DNA of 9,989 nt from Nitrospina sp. (GTDB taxonomy: Bacteria; Nitrospinota; Nitrospinia; Nitrospinales; VA-1), in the NCBI GenBank assembly GCA_002697825.1, contig NZYH01000023.1, forward strand, positions 6,122 to 16,110, written 5' to 3'. Position numbers and translations under genes: made by a program. Shown in pieces: positions 1 to 6,327 of this stretch (positions are counted from its first letter, which is position 1; the number at the start of each line of letters is the position of its first letter). The notes under the pieces were generated by a model. The model was not told the origin of the DNA, did no database searches, and was given only the letters and a program-made list of their open reading frames with translations.

Positions 1-1043
1 GGTTTGACAAGAAAGGCAAATTTATTTCCAAACCATCCATAGTCGATCATTCGAACTAGATGGTTACCCTTCTCTTCTAAAATTTCCAGTTCTTTAGTCC
101 CGGCGTAAAAAAGGTGTGACGCAGTCGCAGCTGATTGAACGGATTCGTATTCCAAACCAACAAAAACTTGGTCTTTTTCCTTAAATACTATTCCAGCTTT
201 ACTTCCTTGAAGTGGAACCAGTGCAGAGCCAAAATATTTATTCTGAAATGCCACCCACTTCATCTCTCCCCTATGGTATACCGTTGCGTTCAAATCTTCA
301 GGTGGATGCTCAATGCGTTCATTGTTGTTAAAAACGGTGGCACCGGAAAATACAATGTAATCAGTTTGCGATGAAATATTCCCACCCATTCCCGGACCTA
401 ATACAATTTTGTATTGCAGATTTTTATTCGCTAAAGGAGGAGCGGTAATACGCGTTTTTATTTCCATCATATAATCATTGAATCGAAATTTAAATTCCCG
501 GAAGACTTCCAGTCCTGATTTATGCTTCAGGGTAAACGTCAAAACTCCTTCAGGGCTAGACTCGCTCAAGAAAAGTGAAGTTGTGGAAGGTTCATAATAA
601 GCGTTTTGCAAAATAGAAGTAATTTCTGGGTCGTCTGACTTAAGAGACAAAGCTGCAGTTAAGTTATCTGGGTTTTTGATTAGGTTGATAACATCGCCAT
701 TATCATTTTTAAAACGCGGCAGAAGAATTTGTTTCAGTACTCCACCTTTATTACTGAAAATATAATGAATTTCTCCGGATTCAATCTGAACCTCTTTTTC
801 ATTTCCCGGATACGGATTTCGCAGTTTTGATGCAGGAATAGCTGCTGATTGGGATCCAGCTTGCGCACTTGGAGCTACTGGTATGGTGTGATTTTGATCT
901 GAAGAAGGAACAAGAGGTTTCTCCAAATTTCTAGCGGTATCCATTTTTTTTACAGGTGGCGGTTGGAATTGTGCCATGAAAGCCCCCCAGCCAATAAAAA
1001 CTGCCAATGATAAAACAAAGGCGAGTAGTAATCTTTTTTCCAA
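1..1043 (-). CDS. yidC: Membrane protein insertase YidC, N-terminal part (cut by window edge)
   Basis: YidC inserts and folds inner-membrane proteins, alone or with SecYEG. The visible 347 codons hold an N-terminal transmembrane segment (about residues 5-23, starting MEKRLLLAFVLSLAVFIGW), a Pro/Ser-rich linker, and a large periplasmic beta domain (about 60-335) that ends at DYGWFGNKFAFLVKP, just where the conserved five-helix insertase core begins. The core lies beyond the left edge. The start is TTG at 1043-1041: no ATG lies between the in-frame stop of yidD and this codon, a GGAG Shine-Dalgarno sits at 1054-1051 with 7 nt spacing, and translation from here gives the classic YidC N-terminus. 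A long periplasmic domain is typical of Gram-negative YidC. It follows yidD by 27 nt in the same frame, consistent with a shared transcript from rpmH. Confidence 0.93.
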   Translation of the reverse strand, partial: MEKRLLLAFVLSLAVFIGWGAFMAQFQPPPVKKMDTARNLEKPLVPSSDQNHTIPVAPSAQAGSQSAAIPASKLRNPYPGNEKEVQIESGEIHYIFSNKGGVLKQILLPRFKNDNGDVINLIKNPDNLTAALSLKSDDPEITSILQNAYYEPSTTSLFLSESSPEGVLTFTLKHKSGLEVFREFKFRFNDYMMEIKTRITAPPLANKNLQYKIVLGPGMGGNISSQTDYIVFSGATVFNNNERIEHPPEDLNATVYHRGEMKWVAFQNKYFGSALVPLQGSKAGIVFKEKDQVFVGLEYESVQSAATASHLFYAGTKELEILEEKGNHLVRMIDYGWFGNKFAFLVK

Positions 1044-1050
1044 ATCGAAT

Positions 1051-1054
1051 CTCC
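1051..1054 (-). promoter_or_regulatory. Ribosome binding site deciding the TTG start of yidC
   Basis: GGAG read on the minus strand lies 7 nt before the TTG at 1043-1041. It supports a non-ATG start that gene finders restricted to ATG would miss. Confidence 0.65.
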
Positions 1055-1070
1055 GCTTAACTAATAAAAA

Positions 1071-1283
1071 TTATTTTAACGGGTCTGGACCACCCTCATG
1101 GTAGGGATGGCATTTAAAAATACGAGCAACTATCAAAGTAACTGCTTTAGCTAATGAATAGCGCTGGAGAGCCTGTGCCGCATATTCGGAACAACTCGGA
1201 TAAAAACGACAAGCTGGAAAAAAAAACGGCGAAACCCATCTTTGATATCCACGTACCAACTTAAGAAAAATCCAATTCAACAT
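1071..1283 (-). CDS. yidD: Membrane protein insertion efficiency factor YidD
   Basis: YidD is a small membrane-associated protein thought to help YidC-dependent insertion. The 70-residue product has the family layout: an amphipathic N-terminus (LNWIFLKLVRGYQRWVSPF), the signature CRFYPSCSEYA at residues 25-35, and the C-terminal KCHPYHEGGPDP at 57-68. Length is normal for the family. The ATG at 1283 has only a weak AGG upstream, so translation may depend partly on coupling to rnpA, whose stop lies 41 nt upstream. The position between rnpA and yidC is the standard bacterial order and independently supports the call. Confidence 0.95.
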   Translation of the reverse strand: MLNWIFLKLVRGYQRWVSPFFFPACRFYPSCSEYAAQALQRYSLAKAVTLIVARIFKCHPYHEGGPDPLK

Positions 1284-1324
1284 GGAGGACCTATTTCGGG
1301 CTGGGAAAGATTAAAGTCGGGGAG

Positions 1325-1669
1325 TCACTTGATAGCCCTAAGGGCATTTGAGAGCTTTTCATCTATAACCTTGTGGGACTTACAAACCATTTCTCTTCCA
1401 GAAATCACAACTATATCTGTTTCTGGAACCATTTGATTTTTTATATGCCGAAATGTCTCGCGAATGGCTCTTTTAACCCGGTTTCTTGCTACTGCTTTTC
1501 CAACTTTTTTAGATGCGATAATCCCCAGTCTTTTTCTATCCAAGCCATTTGGAAGAGAAAAAACAGTAAACATTTTTCCTATACTTTTCTTTTTACCTTC
1601 AGCTAGAACTTTGTCGAACTCGTGTCTTTTAGTAAGTCGTTCTAGTTTGCCAAACGAGAATTTACCCAT
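1325..1669 (-). CDS. rnpA: Ribonuclease P protein component
   Basis: This is the protein cofactor of the RNase P ribozyme, which removes 5' leaders from precursor tRNAs. The 114-residue basic product begins with the family pattern GKLERLTKRHEFDKVLAEG, continues with LGIIASKKVGKAVARNRVKR, in which R62-N63-R64 is the conserved RNR motif that contacts RNase P RNA, and ends with a helix and the strand DIVVISG. The length is typical. The ATG at 1669 lies 3 nt after the rpmH stop and lacks a clear Shine-Dalgarno, so translational coupling to rpmH is likely, as in many bacteria. Confidence 0.96.
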   Translation of the reverse strand: MGKFSFGKLERLTKRHEFDKVLAEGKKKSIGKMFTVFSLPNGLDRKRLGIIASKKVGKAVARNRVKRAIRETFRHIKNQMVPETDIVVISGREMVCKSHKVIDEKLSNALRAIK

Positions 1670-1672
1670 TTT

Positions 1673-1807
1673 TCAAGCAGATAGGTTTTTTCTACCTTTT
1701 CGCCTGCGATTTGCCAAAATCCGTCTGCCTCCAACTGTGGCACTTCTTTGTCTAAACCCGTGAACGCGTTTTCTTTTAATATTGCTGGGCTGAAATGTTC
1801 TTTTCAT
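1673..1807 (-). CDS. rpmH: Large ribosomal subunit protein bL34
   Basis: Reading the minus strand from the ATG at 1807 gives a 44-residue, very basic protein starting [18 protein letters not shown] and ending KGRKNLSA, which is the full-length bL34 pattern. The protein binds 23S rRNA in the large ribosomal subunit. An AAGGA Shine-Dalgarno at 1819-1815 lies 7 nt before the start. It is the first gene of the rpmH-rnpA-yidD-yidC cluster. Residues 22-29 (SATVGGRR) are slightly divergent from the common MATKNGRK stretch but remain within family variation. Confidence 0.97.
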   Translation of the reverse strand: MKRTFQPSNIKRKRVHGFRQRSATVGGRRILANRRRKGRKNLSA

Positions 1808-1906
1808 TGCGCTTTCCTTACTTACAAATACGAAAAACCCGCCTTACCTCAACAATTCAGGTATTTAAACATCCTTCAAGTGAGGAAAATGCGGGAAGGT
1901 AGGTGG

Positions 1907-1935
1907 ATTATTTCACCGGTAGCCTCTCTTGTCAA
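1907..1935 (-). promoter_or_regulatory. Sigma70-type promoter of the rpmH operon
   Basis: On the minus strand a perfect -35 TTGACA (1935-1930) is followed by a 17 bp spacer and a -10 AATAAT (1912-1907, five of six matches to TATAAT). Transcription would begin near 1900 and give a leader of roughly 90 nt before rpmH. Strong, well-spaced boxes are expected for a ribosomal protein gene. Confidence 0.72.
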
Positions 1936-2088
1936 GAACTAAGCCACCAACGCTGAAATTGTAATAAACTATCCATAAACATATATATTAGTCTTATATC
2001 CCCGGGTTTTTTCTTTCCACGGCATCAGCCTTCCTCCCATTCAGAGCCCGTGAATTGCCAAGGATTAATTAAAAACCTTTAAGAGGCC

Positions 2089-2123
2089 TCAAAAATAAAA
2101 CGTTTTTAGTATGTTATTTTTGA
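2089..2123. repeat. AT-rich 10 bp inverted repeat upstream of radical SAM gene 1
   Basis: TCAAAAATAA (2089-2098) is the exact reverse complement of TTATTTTTGA (2114-2123), with 15 bases between. It could be an operator or a hairpin in the leader. The AT-rich stem would be weak as RNA, so a protein-binding site is at least as likely. Function is not known. Confidence 0.4.
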
Positions 2124-2125
2124 CT

Positions 2126-2138
2126 AAGGCGTAGCCTT
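2126..2138 (+). repeat. Short hairpin AAGGC-GTA-GCCTT in the leader
   Basis: A perfect 5 bp stem with a 3-base loop directly follows the AT-rich repeat and precedes a second hairpin at 2144-2162. By itself it is small and could be chance; its interest lies in being one of a series just before the gene start. Confidence 0.3.
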
Positions 2139-2143
2139 GTTGC

Positions 2144-2162
2144 TTTCCCCGCAGAGGGGAAA
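2144..2162 (+). repeat. Hairpin TTTCCCC-GCAGA-GGGGAAA before radical SAM gene 1
   Basis: A perfect 7 bp stem with a 5-base loop ends 19 nt before the ATG at 2182. It is not followed by a T run, so it is not a typical intrinsic terminator. In the mRNA it would lie in the ribosome-binding region, where no clear free Shine-Dalgarno is visible, so it could affect translation; the GGGG arm is the only purine-rich stretch nearby and is sequestered in the stem. This role is inferred. Confidence 0.4.
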
Positions 2163-2181
2163 ATGGTATCATTTTAACATC

Positions 2182-3984
2182 ATGAAAACATTATTGATTT
2201 TTCCGGCCCAATGGTATCCGACTCAGCCTTATCTGAGCACCCCTTACCTAACTGCTTTTTTGCAGGATAAGGGATGGCAGGTATCGCAACGAGATTTCAA
2301 CATCGAATCTTACGATAATTTCTTATCCGCTCCATTATTGCGTCAAGCAGAAGAAATGATGAGGCAACGTCAGCAGTCTTTAAAAGGACAAGCTTCACTT
2401 TCAATCAAGGAAAAATCACATCTAGATGTTCTGTCGATGGGGCTTAAATTTTCGGATAAAATAATTGATGGCGTAGAAGAAGCCAAATCAGTGATGCGAA
2501 CACCAGAGCGTTTCTTCGATTTTAGCGCATACCAACAGGCAGATATGGTTATAAAATCTGCCTTAAAACTCATTTCCGATGCCTACTCACCGGCTATATT
2601 AAGCCTTTCTACCTTTGAAAGCGGTACCCGAGCAGAGGAATCGACCGAAAAAGCCCATGAAACGACACGCGATACCGCTACTAACCCATTCATCAATCTG
2701 TATGAAAATGTATTAATACCTACAGAAAACTGGCAGGAATATGACGTGGTAGGAATATCTATTGTAGGTATATCTCAAATAATCCCAGGACTCACTCTTG
2801 CGAGATTACTAAAAGAAAAATATCCCCACATACATATTACTCTAGGCGGCCCCATTTTCAGTGTCAACGCAGGTCAATTGATCGGTCATCCTGAATTTTT
2901 TGAAGACTTTTGCCATAGTGTTGTGACCTTCGAAGGAGAAGAACCCATGCACCGCCTACTATCTGCGTTGAAAGCGGGGGATTCTCTATACACCGTTCCG
3001 AATCTCTTGCATGAGGATAGCGGAAATGTAGTTCAAAATAAAGAAAGGGTGGAACTTAGATTTGAGGACTTGCCGAACCCGGTTTTTGACGGCCTCCCGA
3101 TGGATAAATATTTATCACCCTATCCAATCATTCCTGTGTTGCAAAGCCGCGGTTGCTATTGGGGTAAATGTACATTTTGCACACATAGTTTTGTTTATGG
3201 CCATCGTTACGGAAAACAAAAAACCCAGGCAATGGTGGATGAGCTAGAAAATCTAATGAAAAAATACAATACGAAATATTTTACATTTTCCGATGAAGCC
3301 GTGTCTCCGCATTCATTAAATGACGTATCAGAAGAAATGATTGAACGCGAAATCGAAATCTGCTCCCTGGCTCTATTAAAATTTGAAAAGGTAATGGACG
3401 AAAATTTGTTTTTAAAAATGAAAAAGGCCGGGTTCAAATTCCTTATGTTTGGGCTAGAAAGTGCAAATGATAGAGTTCTAGCTCTAATAGAGAAGGGAAC
3501 CACGCAGGAAGTAGAACGCGACGTTTTAATAAAAAGTCATAACGCTGGAATCTGGAACCATTCGTTTTTGTTTTTCGGATTTCCAACAGAAACACAAGCA
3601 GAAGCTCAAGAGACCATCGATTTTCTAAGAAATAACCTGCAATCGATACATTCTTTCGGACCCGGGGTATTTTTGTTGAATCGTGATTCCAGTTGTTACC
3701 AATTTCCAGAAAAGTTTTCCATTGAAAAAATAATCGAGGACCCCGACCGCAACATCGCCATGAATCTGGACTTTATTGCAAAAAAAGGTATGACCCGGGA
3801 GGAAGCGGTAGAAATGAACGACACATGCATACGTATGGCAGAAAAGTATTTCGAATCACTTAAAGTCTGGGGCACGCTGCCACGCGAACATTTTCTACTC
3901 TACATCGACAAATTTGGGAAAGACACATTAAATGGCAAACAACCTCCTGCTGAAGAAGAGGAAAAGGTTCTTTGTCGAGTCTAG
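2182..3984 (+). CDS. B12-binding-type radical SAM protein, paralogue 1, CX4CX2C
   Basis: The 600-residue protein looks like a cobalamin-dependent radical SAM enzyme of unknown substrate. Residues 1-45 form a first beta-alpha unit (MKTLLIFPAQWYPTQPYL), followed by a charged insertion to about 185. The rest of a Rossmann-type B12 domain follows (VVGISI at 189-194, LGGP at 221-224), then the linker FDGLPMDKY and the radical SAM domain with C325-X4-C330-X2-C333 in RGCYWGKCTFC. The usual spacing is CX3CX2C. Later landmarks are FSDEA, FGLESANDRVL, AGIWNH (455-460), FFGFPTET and LYIDKFG (573-579). The start is ATG 2182: a TTG at 2137 would add 15 residues, but the paralogue begins at the position equivalent to 2182. 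No RRE or PqqD-like domain is seen. The second paralogue starts 25 nt downstream, probably in the same operon. At 394-400 the stretch CSLALLK replaces the paralogue's AWTTHMR-type region. Confidence 0.85.
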   Translation: MKTLLIFPAQWYPTQPYLSTPYLTAFLQDKGWQVSQRDFNIESYDNFLSAPLLRQAEEMMRQRQQSLKGQASLSIKEKSHLDVLSMGLKFSDKIIDGVEEAKSVMRTPERFFDFSAYQQADMVIKSALKLISDAYSPAILSLSTFESGTRAEESTEKAHETTRDTATNPFINLYENVLIPTENWQEYDVVGISIVGISQIIPGLTLARLLKEKYPHIHITLGGPIFSVNAGQLIGHPEFFEDFCHSVVTFEGEEPMHRLLSALKAGDSLYTVPNLLHEDSGNVVQNKERVELRFEDLPNPVFDGLPMDKYLSPYPIIPVLQSRGCYWGKCTFCTHSFVYGHRYGKQKTQAMVDELENLMKKYNTKYFTFSDEAVSPHSLNDVSEEMIEREIEICSLALLKFEKVMDENLFLKMKKAGFKFLMFGLESANDRVLALIEKGTTQEVERDVLIKSHNAGIWNHSFLFFGFPTETQAEAQETIDFLRNNLQSIHSFGPGVFLLNRDSSCYQFPEKFSIEKIIEDPDRNIAMNLDFIAKKGMTREEAVEMNDTCIRMAEKYFESLKVWGTLPREHFLLYIDKFGKDTLNGKQPPAEEEEKVLCRV

Positions 3985-4009
3985 TTGCAAAGAGGCTTAG
4001 AAGCTAACT

Positions 4010-5821
4010 ATGAAAAACTTACTTATATTTCCACCCGACTGGTTACCCTCAGAACCTTATTTGAGTCTACCTTCCTTAGCTTCGGTATTGCGTCCCGCTG
4101 GGCACCAGGTTGTTCAAATGGATATCAATGTGGAAATGTATGATTTATTTTTCAGCAGACGTTTTCTGGAGCACGTGGCCCAACGTATCGCTCATGAAAA
4201 ACAGCACCTTCAAGAAGTGCAAGAAAAACGGGTTCTAGACCAAGAAGAACAGGAGCTACTCGAACGATTACTGACTTGCAACCCCGAACTTTTTGAACAA
4301 TTCTCAAATGATGTTGAACGTGCCAAGAAAATTTTGCGCAGCCAAGCCTTCTATGACATTGACCAGTTAGAGTGGGCCACAAACTGCCTTCATCAAACCA
4401 TGGCCTTAATCAGCCTCGGTTATTATCCAGCACAAATTTGTTTCCCACCGATTGAAACCGATATAGTTTACAAACCATTTATGTCCAGCGAGATCATTGA
4501 ATCGCTTGATGACGATCAGATTAATATTTATAGAGATGTTTATAGCATGCTGATTCGCCCCGTGGTAAAACGCGAACAACCCGCAATGATAGGCATATCA
4601 GTCGTGCAGCAGAAACAGCTGATCCCAACATTTACTTTTTGTAAAATGATAAAAGAGGAGTTTCCGGCAATCCATATCACATTGGGAGGTAACATCATCA
4701 CGCGAATCCGTGACATGCTTCCAGGAATGGATAACTTATGGGAACTTTTCGATAGTGCTATTGTTTATGAGGGCGAATCCGCTTATCTTAAGTTGACCGA
4801 GGCTGTTGAAAATGGCGATGAATTTGGAAACTTGCCCAACCTAATTTATAAAGACGAAAAAGGGGTGCATGTAAACAAAGAAGTTTTTGCGGAATCTTTG
4901 GCAGAACTTCCACCACCAGATTTTGACGGACTACCACTTGAAAAATATTTTGTTCCGCAACTGATTCTTCCTTATCTGGCGACACGTGGATGTTATTGGG
5001 GACGTTGCACTTTTTGTGACCATTTTCAGGGTTATGTGGAAGGTTTCCGCACTAAACAAGTCGATCATATCATTGAAGAAATCAGCTTCCTGAGAGAAAA
5101 ATATGGAACCCGTTTTTTCCATTTTACTGATGAATCTTATCCACCAGCATTATTTCAGAAACTTTCCCGCCGTTTAGTTGACGATAAACTCGATATTGCA
5201 TGGACCACACATATGCGTTTCGAAGAATCCTTACTTGAAGAAGAGGTGTGGAAAGATGTGGCAGAGTCAGGCTGTAAATACCTTCACTTTGGCTATGAAT
5301 CGGGTAATCAGCGCGTACTGCAACTGATGGATAAGGCTACAAAACTCGATGCCATTGAAACTAACTTACGCATGTCTTCGGAAGCAGGTATATGGAATCA
5401 CTTGATGGGCTTTTTTGGCTTTCCCGGAGAAACCAGTAAAGAAGCAGACGATAGCAAAGCCTTTGTAGAAAAAAATAGTGCGCATATTCACTCCCTTGGT
5501 TTCATGACATTTGTATTAGGAAAATATAGTCCCATTGCATTTGAGCCGGAAAAATATGGAGTAACCTATTATAAAAATCCAGAATGGGATCTAGCATTGG
5601 ATTATTATTTTACGGCTAAGGATGGGCTCAGCATTCAGGAAGCTTTAGACGTCTTCGATGAGTTTGAAAAAAATCACAATACAAAATGGGACCTTAGAAC
5701 CTGCGTTCGTGAATATATTTTTCTCTACATCGACAAATACGGATCAAACAACCTGCCACAGTTAAAAATGACCCAAGAGCAACGCCGGCAAATGCAACAG
5801 CCTGCAATCGGCATGGTTTAG
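4010..5821 (+). CDS. B12-binding-type radical SAM protein, paralogue 2, CX4CX2C
   Basis: The 603-residue protein is a clear full-length paralogue of the preceding gene, with the same domain order. It has an N-terminal beta strand (MKNLLIFPPDWLPSEPYL), a helical Glu/Gln-rich insertion (about 50-185), a Rossmann core with IGISVV near 194-199 and LGGN at 225-228, and the linker FDGLPLEKY. The radical SAM cysteines are C328, C333 and C336 in RGCYWGRCTFC, again spaced CX4CX2C. Later come FTDES, W398-T-T-H-M-R403, FGYESGNQRVL, AGIWNH (459-464), FFGFPGET and LYIDKYG (572-578). It presumably binds a [4Fe-4S] cluster, SAM and possibly cobalamin, generating a 5'-deoxyadenosyl radical or methylating an unactivated carbon. 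The substrate cannot be read from the sequence. The ATG at 4010 has only a weak AGAAG upstream; coupling to gene 1 is likely. This copy looks the more canonical of the two. Confidence 0.86.
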   Translation: MKNLLIFPPDWLPSEPYLSLPSLASVLRPAGHQVVQMDINVEMYDLFFSRRFLEHVAQRIAHEKQHLQEVQEKRVLDQEEQELLERLLTCNPELFEQFSNDVERAKKILRSQAFYDIDQLEWATNCLHQTMALISLGYYPAQICFPPIETDIVYKPFMSSEIIESLDDDQINIYRDVYSMLIRPVVKREQPAMIGISVVQQKQLIPTFTFCKMIKEEFPAIHITLGGNIITRIRDMLPGMDNLWELFDSAIVYEGESAYLKLTEAVENGDEFGNLPNLIYKDEKGVHVNKEVFAESLAELPPPDFDGLPLEKYFVPQLILPYLATRGCYWGRCTFCDHFQGYVEGFRTKQVDHIIEEISFLREKYGTRFFHFTDESYPPALFQKLSRRLVDDKLDIAWTTHMRFEESLLEEEVWKDVAESGCKYLHFGYESGNQRVLQLMDKATKLDAIETNLRMSSEAGIWNHLMGFFGFPGETSKEADDSKAFVEKNSAHIHSLGFMTFVLGKYSPIAFEPEKYGVTYYKNPEWDLALDYYFTAKDGLSIQEALDVFDEFEKNHNTKWDLRTCVREYIFLYIDKYGSNNLPQLKMTQEQRRQMQQPAIGMV

Positions 5822-5833
5822 CGGCGAACCGCT
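5820..5833. other. Small GC-rich hairpin at the convergent gene junction
   Basis: AGCGG-CGAA-CCGCT (TTCG loop on the minus strand) overlaps the stop codon of radical SAM gene 2 and lies between it and the convergent cupin gene. The stem is only 5 bp and neither strand has a T run after it, so it is at best a weak terminator. No better terminator was found in 5822-5877. Confidence 0.25.
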
Positions 5834-5877
5834 TCTGGGAATTAATCAAGACGTTTGGGGTAATTTACAATGCATAT

Positions 5878-6276
5878 CTATTCTTCGTCATAAATAACCA
5901 CATTTTCATATTCGTTGGGATCGTTACGGGAAACAATTGCCAAGGCGGTTTCTGTATCACTTAAATTGACGGGTTTATGAGGAACTCCAGGGGGGATGTA
6001 GACAAAGTCCCCCTCCTCGTTAACCGTAGACTCTTGCAAATATTCTCCAAACAAGGTTTTCACCTTACCCTTTAAAAGATAAATCGCTGTTTCAAAATCT
6101 TTATGGTAATGGGCTTTGGGCGAACCACCTGGCGGAATTACCGTCAGGTTCATGGACAAAGCTTTTGACCCTGCGGTCGCCTGTGAAATTCCAATATAAT
6201 AGGGAAGGTTCTGTTTAGTAGTTATTGTTTCTTCAGGACGAACAGTTATAACTTTTCCTTTTAGATTCAAACTCAT
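5878..6276 (-). CDS. Small single-domain cupin protein
   Basis: The 132-residue protein is a single cupin beta barrel. Cupin motif 1 is visible as GGSPKAHYHKDFETAIYLLKG with metal ligands H56, H58 and E62; motif 2 is GDFVYIPPGVPHKPVN, a perfect G(X)5PXG(X)2H(X)3N match, with H100 as the fourth ligand. An intact metal site (iron, manganese or zinc) is therefore expected. Such proteins act as dioxygenases, isomerases, sugar-binding proteins or sensors, and the substrate cannot be deduced. No signal peptide is seen, so it is probably cytoplasmic. ATG 6276 has a strong AGGAG 7 nt upstream (6288-6284). It lies 51 nt after the Rieske-like gene, with a possible own promoter in that gap. Confidence 0.88.
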   Translation of the reverse strand: MSLNLKGKVITVRPEETITTKQNLPYYIGISQATAGSKALSMNLTVIPPGGSPKAHYHKDFETAIYLLKGKVKTLFGEYLQESTVNEEGDFVYIPPGVPHKPVNLSDTETALAIVSRNDPNEYENVVIYDEE

Positions 6277-6299
6277 ATTTGATCTCCTATGAAAAGGAA

Positions 6300-6305
6300 A
6301 TTATA
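6300..6305 (-). promoter_or_regulatory. Possible -10 box for the cupin gene
   Basis: A perfect TATAAT on the minus strand lies 23 nt before the cupin start codon, in the gap after the Rieske-like gene. Transcription would begin near 6293 and leave a short leader containing the AGGAG site. No convincing -35 lies 16-18 bp upstream, so the cupin may instead be co-transcribed from further up. Confidence 0.3.
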
Positions 6306-6327
6306 CACCTGAAAAAAACGGCGGCCA

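Larger units (their letters stand above)
1936..2181. other. Divergent intergenic region with inverted repeats, no gene supported
   Basis: Together with the rpmH leader this is more than 300 bases without a convincing gene. It is AT-rich near 1975-2000 (ATATATATTA) and carries three inverted repeats just before the first radical SAM gene, annotated separately. A weak plus-strand promoter candidate is TTGCCA (2055-2060), 17 bp, TTTAAG (2078-2083); the -10 matches only four of six. No convincing DnaA box was found, so there is no evidence for a replication origin although oriC often lies near rpmH. No tRNA or known riboswitch was recognised. Confidence 0.5.

Noticed and set aside
135..374. 79-codon plus-strand frame inside yidC
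   Set aside because: It is antisense to the periplasmic domain of YidC, which translates cleanly over the whole interval.
1242..1942. Plus-strand open frames across the rpmH-rnpA-yidD region
   Set aside because: They lie antisense to well-identified core genes, overlap one another and have no family resemblance.
1998..2010. Intrinsic terminator at CCCCGGGTTTTTT
   Set aside because: CCCGGG is a palindrome without a loop and cannot form a hairpin stem before the T run.
2137..2181. N-terminal extension of radical SAM gene 1 from a TTG at 2137
   Set aside because: The extra 15 codons run through the 2144-2162 hairpin, have no ribosome site, and the paralogue starts at the position equivalent to the ATG at 2182.
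1808..2181. Chromosome replication origin next to rpmH
   Set aside because: No dnaA gene and no cluster of TTATNCACA boxes; the nearest resemblance, CTATCCATA at 1970-1978, has two mismatches and stands alone.
2182..5877. RiPP biosynthesis cluster with a precursor peptide
   Set aside because: No small peptide gene fits in the 25 nt or 56 nt gaps around the radical SAM genes, and no RRE, peptidase or transporter is visible.
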